This document shows positions 7,801 through 11,682 of a stretch of DNA of 11,682 nt, one piece after another (position 1 is the first letter of the stretch; each line of letters opens with the position of its first letter). The DNA comes from Flavobacteriaceae bacterium (GTDB lineage Bacteria > Bacteroidota > Bacteroidia > Flavobacteriales > Flavobacteriaceae). Position numbers and translations under genes: made by a program. The notes beneath the pieces are model-generated. The model saw only the letters and a program-made list of their open reading frames with translations, ran no database searches and had not been told where the DNA came from. The stretch is from assembly GCA_030828025.1 (NCBI GenBank), contig JAURDG010000024.1, forward strand, positions 1 to 11,682, in the 5' to 3' direction.

Positions 7801-8135
7801 GGGTTTTTGCGTAATTTTTCGAGGACTTCCGCGCGCATCAACACATGGGCATTGTCCACTTCTTCAATACTGTATGGCTGTCGATAACTCGAAGGAAAAA
7901 ATAGTGGAGGCTGCTCCATCAATACTTCCAAGTCATTTAAAAAATAGGCGGCTTCTTCTTTGTTTGTAAGTATCCAAACCAAGCTGCTGTTGTGTTGTTT
8001 AGCAAGCGAGCGAACCAAAAAAGCATACATGGACCCAACAAGTCCCGAAACCTCTAGTTTTCCATCCTGCACGACACCCGAGTACACCGCTTGGAATTTG
8101 GGATTGTTTTGATAAAGTTGAGGTAGTTTGGTCAC
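4812..8135 (-). CDS. mfd: Transcription-repair coupling factor Mfd
   Basis: A 1107-residue DNA translocase that removes RNA polymerase stalled at lesions and recruits UvrA. In order: a UvrB-like region (about 1-350, including FAVRGGILDVYSF at 172-184), the RNA-polymerase-interacting domain (about 420-490, EVGDYVTHIDHGIGTFGG), and a RecG-like motor with Walker A GDVGFGKT (574-581), DEEQ (675-678), TATPIPRT (701-708), the region THQL (656-659), and QMRGRVGRS (844-852). After the motor come the GAGDLLGGEQSG stretch (900-911) and the C-terminal domain 7 region. Length is normal for the family. The start appears to be GTG (8135), with no nearby in-frame ATG; the first residues MTKLPQLYQNNPKF fit flavobacterial Mfd. 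The last 23 bases overlap the convergent ACT-domain gene, so the two transcripts are complementary there. It is transcribed alone from the region shared with the GNAT operon. Confidence 0.97.
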   Translation of the reverse strand: MTKLPQLYQNNPKFQAVYSGVVQDGKLEVSGLVGSMYAFLVRSLAKQHNSSLVWILTNKEEAAYFLNDLEVLMEQPPLFFPSSYRQPYSIEEVDNAHVLMRAEVLEKLRKNPKQLVVTYPEALFEQVLTPKEMQRKTLEVNQGDELSIDFVNETLFEFGFTRVDFVTEPGSFAVRGGILDVYSFNHSEPYRIEFFGDEVDTMRSFDISTQRSTAVHHNIRVLANIEEKDSKNERQSLLSFLESDALLCVQHEQLSTAALDKLFAVAQENFATLDSPLKRLPPAALFVDGASFLNDLAQLKHISFSGAGKSPSVVFDCQPQPHFKRKFDWLVTHLRENVEQQRVNHIFCASETQKERLEQIIEELAPETAVLFWVAPLYQGFIDVDAQLVCYTDHQLFERYHKFRLNNGYAKKQAISLKALAQLEVGDYVTHIDHGIGTFGGLQRIEVEGKSQEAIKLFYGDRDILYVSIHSLHKISKYNGKDGAAPKVYKLGSGAWNKIKQKTKKKVKEIAFNLIQVYAKRRLNKGFACGPDSYLQHELEASFLFEDTPDQRTATAAVKQDMEDQKPMDRLVCGDVGFGKTEVAIRAAFKAVDNGKQVVVLVPTTILAFQHYNTFLERLREFPVTVDYLNRFRTNKQKKEVLGGIANGTIDIVIGTHQLVGKGVSFKDLGLLIVDEEQKFGVGVKEKLRSLKEHVDVLTLTATPIPRTLQFSLMAARDLSVINTAPPNRYPIESQVISWSEEHIRDGVIYELQRGGQVFFVHNRIENIKEISGMLQRLIPDARIATAHGQLPGNTLERVMLGFINGQYDILVTTTIIESGLDVPNANTIFINNAHNFGLSDLHQMRGRVGRSNKKAFCYLISPPSSVMTEDARKRMEAISQYTALGSGFQIAMKDLEIRGAGDLLGGEQSGFINDIGFETYQKILKDAIEELQENEFKALYPNHKTRAKELVLDTDFEVFLPTDYINNVTERLSQYQKLAELKTEEELEEFSVALVDRFGALPEPTLELFDSVRLKWLGASLGFEKIILKKQKCICRFHAAPESAFYQEDRFKYLLEQLGRLKNAQLKEKNTKEGQKLILVLTEVHSITAAIDALKKLAEPTTASSL

Positions 8136-8148
8136 GCTAGCTTTTTGG

Positions 8149-8182
8149 CAAAAATACGAAGTAGCGGCAGTGTCTGGCGCAA
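8149..8182 (-). promoter_or_regulatory. Predicted mfd promoter, Bacteroidota type
   Basis: On the minus strand, TATTTTTG (8156 down to 8149) matches TAnnTTTG exactly and is the same octamer as in front of metG. TTG at 8182-8180 can be the -33 box, with a long but tolerated 23-base spacer. The box ends 13 bases before the GTG start codon, predicting a leader of about ten bases or fewer. Confidence 0.45.
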
Positions 8183-8265
8183 GAACGTTATTTTTTAAAC
8201 AAAATTCGGTTGCGATGTGATGTATCGAGTTTTTGGTTGCCTACAGAGTTATTACATTTGCGCCA
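8175..8265. repeat. 8-base inverted repeat in the mfd/GNAT divergent promoter region
   Basis: TGGCGCAA at 8175-8182 is the exact reverse complement of TTGCGCCA at 8258-8265. The arms are separated by 75 bases. Read in each gene's own direction, both divergent promoters therefore carry TTGCGCCA: over the putative -33 box for mfd, and from the end of the -7 box to the base before the ATG for the GNAT gene. It is either a shared regulator site or coincidence. The gap 8136-8265, the longest in the window, holds nothing else I can identify beyond the two promoters. Confidence 0.35.
8232..8260 (+). promoter_or_regulatory. Strong predicted promoter of the GNAT-lysC-acyltransferase operon
   Basis: TTTG at 8232-8235, 17 bases of spacer, then TACATTTG at 8253-8260. 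Both elements match the Bacteroidota consensus (-33 TTG/TTTG, -7 TAnnTTTG) exactly. The -7 box ends only five bases before the ATG at 8266. Transcription normally starts a few bases after this box, so the mRNA would be leaderless or nearly so. Confidence 0.65.
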
Positions 8266-8760
8266 ATGAAAACTACGTTAATTCGCCCGGCTCAAGCCTC
8301 TGATGCAGTTCATATTTTGGCACTCATCAACGAATTAGCTGCCTTTGAACGAGCACCAGATGAGGTTGAGGTTACTGTTCCCGAACTCATTCAGGATGGG
8401 TTTGGTGAGCATCCCAAGTTTAAATGCTTTGTTGCTGAGGTTAAAGAGCAAATAGTTGGTATGGCACTTTTTTACCCGTCCTATTCCACTTGGAAAGGGA
8501 AGTCATGGCATTTGGAAGACCTTATAGTCACCGAATCCATGCGAGGTCAAGGGATTGGCTTTGCCTTACTCAAGGAGTTTATCCTTTTTGCTCAGGCTTC
8601 TGGTGTGAGACGTATTCAGTGGGTGGTGTTGAATTGGAACACGCCTGCAATCGATTTTTATCAAAAACACGGTGCCACAATCTTAGAAGAGTGGAATATT
8701 ACGCTGATGAGTAAGGGTGCCATGAACCATTTTATTGCAGAACATCATGCGGGTATTTAA
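8266..8760 (+). CDS. GNAT-family N-acetyltransferase, SSAT/thialysine-like
   Basis: A 164-residue acetyl-CoA-dependent acetyltransferase. It contains IRPAQASDA at the N-terminus, the ELAAFERAPDEVEVT segment (23-37), FYPSYSTWKGKSWHLEDLIV (69-88), the acetyl-CoA loop R-G-Q-G-I-G (93-98) and WNTPAIDFYQKHGA (124-137). This combination is typical of the branch related to spermidine/spermine N1-acetyltransferase and thialysine acetyltransferase, so a small amine or a lysine-like amino acid is a possible substrate; the true substrate cannot be read from the sequence. A TTG at 8233 would lengthen the frame by 11 codons but lies inside the predicted promoter, so the ATG is preferred. Its final 14 bases overlap the aspartate kinase start, implying translational coupling. 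Confidence 0.88.
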   Translation: MKTTLIRPAQASDAVHILALINELAAFERAPDEVEVTVPELIQDGFGEHPKFKCFVAEVKEQIVGMALFYPSYSTWKGKSWHLEDLIVTESMRGQGIGFALLKEFILFAQASGVRRIQWVVLNWNTPAIDFYQKHGATILEEWNITLMSKGAMNHFIAEHHAGI

Positions 8761-9997
8761 GTTTGGAGGAGCATCGGTTAAGGATGCAGCTGGAGTAAAG
8801 AATGTAGTACAGGTGTTGAACCAAATGGGACATCAAGACACACTACTGGTCATTTCTGCTATGGGCAAAATGACTAATGCTTTTGAGGATGTGGTGTCGG
8901 GTTATTTTGCCCAACCACAAACGCACCTTGAGGCATTTCACCAAGTGGAAGATTTTCACAGAAATATGGTACGCGACCTCTTTGAAGGGCAGCATCCAGA
9001 AATTGAGGAGCGTGTTAAAGATTTGCTGGGTCAATGCCGCACTTTTTTGGAAAACAACCGTTCTCCACACAACTCATTTGTTTACGATCAGGTGGTTAGC
9101 TTTGGCGAGTTGCTTTCTACGTCAATTGTGAGTGCTTACCTGAATCATTCGGGCATAGCAGCCACTTGGATAGACGCCCGCAATTGCATCAAAACAGATA
9201 ACGATTATCGTAGTGCGCATTTGGATTGGGAGTTGACACAGGCGGCTATTTTAGCGCAATTTCATGGAACAACCCTCAAAGTTACCCAAGGCTTTATTGG
9301 AAGTGATGATAATAATTTCACAACCACATTAGGAAGAGAAGGTTCAGACTATTCTGCGGCTATTTTTGCCTATTGTTTGGGTGCTACTGATGTGACGATT
9401 TGGAAAGATGTTCCTGGCGTACTTAATGCTGACCCGAGAGTATTTGACAAAACACAAATGCTTCATCATATCTCGTATCAGGAAGCGATCGAGTTGGCTT
9501 TTTATGGCGCATCAGTGATTCACCCCAAAACACTACAACCTCTCCAGCGAAAAGAAATCCCGTTGTTTGTTAAATCGTTTCTCAACCCAAAAGAGCCGGG
9601 AACACAAGTAGGAAAAGGCGTGCGTATGCGCCCCGAAGTACCGTGCTATATTGTAAAAAAAGGGCTTTCGCTTTTGCGTCTTTCAACCCGTGATTTTTCT
9701 TTTATTGTTGAGGACAACATCAGTGATATTTTTAAGCTATTACACGAGTATAAAATGTCAGTAGATTTGATTCAAAATTCGGCCATCAGTTTTTCGGTAT
9801 GTGTCTATGACAAATACAACAAAATGGAGACTTTATTGGGTGCGTTGCGCGCTAGATTTGATGTGCAGCACCAGCCTGATGTGACACTCTTTACCATTCG
9901 TCATTATGATGACAAGTCTGAAAAAGAACTGCTAAAAACGCACAAACTAGTGCTGGAACAGCGAACACAAACCACCTTGCAGTTGGTGATGAAATAG
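8747..9997 (+). CDS. lysC: Aspartate kinase, monofunctional
   Basis: Phosphorylates aspartate, the first step towards lysine, diaminopimelate, threonine and methionine. Numbered from the ATG at 8747 (416 residues): KFGGAS at 5-10, SFGE at 118-121, GREGSD at 196-201, and VPGVLNADPRVF (222-233), which together form the ATP and aspartate sites. The regulatory C-terminus from about residue 305 contains one clear ACT unit (LSLLRLSTRDFSFIV to FSVCV) and a second, shortened one. The total length is below the roughly 450 residues of many LysC enzymes but matches the flavobacterial form as I remember it. An in-frame TTG at 8735 was rejected because MRVFKFGGASVKD is the family start. The start overlaps the GNAT gene by 14 bases, and the acyltransferase gene follows 24 bases after the stop. 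Sensitivity to lysine or threonine feedback cannot be told from sequence reading. Confidence 0.93.
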   Translation: MRVFKFGGASVKDAAGVKNVVQVLNQMGHQDTLLVISAMGKMTNAFEDVVSGYFAQPQTHLEAFHQVEDFHRNMVRDLFEGQHPEIEERVKDLLGQCRTFLENNRSPHNSFVYDQVVSFGELLSTSIVSAYLNHSGIAATWIDARNCIKTDNDYRSAHLDWELTQAAILAQFHGTTLKVTQGFIGSDDNNFTTTLGREGSDYSAAIFAYCLGATDVTIWKDVPGVLNADPRVFDKTQMLHHISYQEAIELAFYGASVIHPKTLQPLQRKEIPLFVKSFLNPKEPGTQVGKGVRMRPEVPCYIVKKGLSLLRLSTRDFSFIVEDNISDIFKLLHEYKMSVDLIQNSAISFSVCVYDKYNKMETLLGALRARFDVQHQPDVTLFTIRHYDDKSEKELLKTHKLVLEQRTQTTLQLVMK

Positions 9998-10006
9998 CTA
10001 TCTTTA
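9977..10006 (+). promoter_or_regulatory. Possible internal promoter for the acyltransferase gene
   Basis: TTG at 9977-9979 and TATCTTTA at 9999-10006 are 19 bases apart, and the second differs from TAnnTTTG only at the last base. It lies 15 bases before the downstream ATG, partly inside the end of the aspartate kinase gene. The same octamer TATCTTTA lies 18 bases before the yraN-family ATG. The mismatch makes this a weak call. Confidence 0.25.
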
Positions 10007-10021
10007 CAAGAAATATTCCCC

Positions 10022-11682
10022 ATGTCGCTTGTGCAAATTGCCGATGTTTCTGCTGCACTCAAGTTGAGTAAAACAGGTCTTTTTGGGAAGTGTGTCGGTT
10101 ATTTGGTATTTAAATTACTTCGGCTAAATGAGCTTAACAAGGTTTACCAACGCAGCTTAGAAAACCATGAAGATGCGGATGGTTTTTTAGATGCCCTGTT
10201 ATACCACTTTAGAGTTCGGTATTACATTAATCCAAAAGATTTAAAGCGTATTCCCCAGAAAGGTCCTGTTGTCGTCGTTGCCAACCATCCGCTTGGGGGT
10301 ATTGATGGTATTATTCTCTTGCATTTATTGAAACATATTCGCCCTGATGCAAAGCTGATGGCTAATTTTTTGCTAGAGCGAATTAAACCACTCAACGACC
10401 AGTTTATTTGGGTAAACCCTTTTGATGCCAAGCAATCGACAAAGTCTAGTGTGGCTGGCTTTAGGCAAGTGATGCGGCACCTAAACAACGAGGGCTTATT
10501 TGCTGTTTTTCCTGCGGGTGAAGTAGCAAGTAAGTTAAAAGGGAATATTCCAATTGATCCAGATTGGAACCTGGCTATAATTCGTTTGCTTCAAGGAGCA
10601 AATGTTCCTGTGGTGCCCATTTATTTTCACGCCCGTAATACCCATCTGTTTTATCGCTTGGCTGCCATTAATGGCTTGTTGCGCACCGCACGACTTCCTG
10701 CCGAAATGTTGCATCAGAAATACAAAACCATCAACTTACGTATTGGCAAACCCATAGCTGTGAACGATCAACAAACCCATGCCGCACTTACCGATTATGG
10801 ATCTTTTTTGCGCAAAAAAGTATATATGCTGTCTAATACTTACGAGCGCACGAATATACTTAAGCGGATGTCTAGTCCACTACGGCGAAGAACTAAAAAG
10901 GAAAAACCAATTGACCCGCCAATACCAACAGCCGTTTTAGAGGCAGAGATTAAGTTATTGCTGGCGCAAGATAAGTCACTGCTTAAGTCAAAAGACTATG
11001 AGCTTTTTTTGGCATCATCTTCCCAAATACCGAATTTATTGCATGAAATCGGACGCCAACGTGAGCTTGCATTCCGCGCAGTAGGCGAGGGCACAAACAA
11101 AGCGGTAGATTTAGACCATTATGATATGGACTATTTACATTTGTTTTTATGGGATCATGCGGCAAAGCGACTTGTTGGCGCATACCGTTTGGGCTTAGGT
11201 AAGGAACTCTTTTCGAAGCAAGGCTTGTCGGGCTTTTACTTGGCCGAACTTTTTAATTTTGAGCTTGAGACCCACCAAATGCTTCACGATACCATTGAAT
11301 TAGGAAGAGCCTTTGTTGCCAAAGACTACCAACAACGTCCTATGCCCCTATTTTTGTTGTGGAAAGGAATTATACATGCAACACTACGCTACCCCAATTA
11401 TTCGTACCTCATGGGCAGCGTAAGTATCAGCAATCAGTTTTCTAATTTTACTAAATCGCTGATGATTGAGTTTATGCGCTCTCATTATTACGACCCATAT
11501 CTGGCGCAATACATCACCCCAAAAAAGGAATTTAAAGTCAAGCTCAAAGAGACAGACAAGGAGTTTGTCTTTGATGAAACCTCAGCTGATTTAAACAAAT
11601 TTGATAAGCTCATTGACGAACTCGAACCGGGTGAATTTCGCCTGCCGGTATTAATCAAAAAATACATCAAACAAAATGCGCG
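10022..11682 (+). CDS. Bifunctional aminolipid acyltransferase (OlsF/GlsF-like), 3' end outside window
   Basis: An open frame of 553 codons from ATG 10022 to the right edge, with no stop in the window. The N-terminal half is a PlsC/OlsA-type O-acyltransferase: the NHPLGGIDG motif at 88-96 (catalytic H89 and D95), FPAGEVAS at 163-170 and VPVVPIYFHA at 195-204. After a basic linker (about 280-300) comes an OlsB/'hemolysin'-type N-acyltransferase of the acetyltransferase-5 kind: RELAFRAVGEGTN (347-359), DLDHYDMDYLHLFLWD (363-378), LVGAYRLGLG (384-393), ELGRAFVAKDY (426-436). Fused enzymes with this domain order make ornithine or glycine lipids by adding one acyl chain to the amino group and a second to the resulting hydroxyl. 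It is expected at the inner membrane. Which amino acid is used cannot be determined here. Family members are roughly 600 residues, so perhaps 50 residues are missing. Confidence 0.88.
   Translation, partial: MSLVQIADVSAALKLSKTGLFGKCVGYLVFKLLRLNELNKVYQRSLENHEDADGFLDALLYHFRVRYYINPKDLKRIPQKGPVVVVANHPLGGIDGIILLHLLKHIRPDAKLMANFLLERIKPLNDQFIWVNPFDAKQSTKSSVAGFRQVMRHLNNEGLFAVFPAGEVASKLKGNIPIDPDWNLAIIRLLQGANVPVVPIYFHARNTHLFYRLAAINGLLRTARLPAEMLHQKYKTINLRIGKPIAVNDQQTHAALTDYGSFLRKKVYMLSNTYERTNILKRMSSPLRRRTKKEKPIDPPIPTAVLEAEIKLLLAQDKSLLKSKDYELFLASSSQIPNLLHEIGRQRELAFRAVGEGTNKAVDLDHYDMDYLHLFLWDHAAKRLVGAYRLGLGKELFSKQGLSGFYLAELFNFELETHQMLHDTIELGRAFVAKDYQQRPMPLFLLWKGIIHATLRYPNYSYLMGSVSISNQFSNFTKSLMIEFMRSHYYDPYLAQYITPKKEFKVKLKETDKEFVFDETSADLNKFDKLIDELEPGEFRLPVLIKKYIKQNA

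Noticed and set aside
8233..8265. Extended TTG start for the GNAT protein
   Set aside because: The extra 11 codons coincide with an excellent promoter, and the added residues do not resemble the family N-terminus.
1..11682. Mobile elements, CRISPR arrays, tRNA or rRNA genes, toxin-antitoxin or phage-defence modules
   Set aside because: No transposase, integrase, direct repeat array, tRNA-like fold or defence gene was seen. Every gene except the small membrane protein falls in a recognisable family typical of core chromosome, and no segment stands out in composition by eye.

Overview
The window is a gene-dense chromosomal segment from a member of the Bacteroidota, most likely a flavobacterium-like marine or freshwater lineage. 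The evidence is the protein types: a 155-residue two-CBS protein beginning MPIKSF, a short SSB, the stand-alone ACT protein, an aspartokinase beginning MRVFKFGGASVKD, and a fused aminolipid acyltransferase. Several genes also have a TAnnTTTG box (the Bacteroidota -7 promoter element) just upstream, and there are no convincing Shine-Dalgarno sites. No tRNA, rRNA, CRISPR array, insertion sequence, phage gene or other mobile element was seen. No gap between genes exceeds about 130 bases.

Layout. Bases 1-820 (+) hold a CBS-domain protein and a short single-stranded-DNA-binding protein. Bases 817-3675 (-) form a probable operon read from right to left: methionyl-tRNA synthetase (metG, without the usual C-terminal tRNA-binding domain), a 72-residue two-helix membrane protein, and a histone-deacetylase-family hydrolase. 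Bases 3757-4834 (+) hold a YraN/UPF0102 nuclease-fold protein and a protein with an aspartokinase-like ACT domain but no kinase domain. Bases 4812-8135 (-) are mfd, the transcription-repair coupling factor. Bases 8266-11682 (+) are a tight operon: a GNAT acetyltransferase, aspartate kinase (overlapping by 14 bases), and a bifunctional OlsF/GlsF-like acyltransferase that runs off the right edge.

How the genes relate. Most are housekeeping genes: translation (metG), DNA repair and maintenance (mfd, SSB, YraN) and aspartate-family amino-acid synthesis (aspartate kinase). The last operon places amino-acid synthesis next to aminolipid synthesis. The stand-alone ACT protein lies about 4 kb from the true aspartokinase and could be a regulatory partner, which is inference only.

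I did not find a clearly new biological system. The points most worth checking are the ACT-domain protein, the domain loss in MetG, the very short predicted mRNA leaders, the inverted repeats in the two divergent promoter regions, and the convergent gene pairs that overlap at their ends. Several computed reading frames begin at GTG or TTG. I moved the starts of metG, the HDAC-family gene, the GNAT gene and aspartate kinase to internal ATG codons, for the reasons given in each entry.
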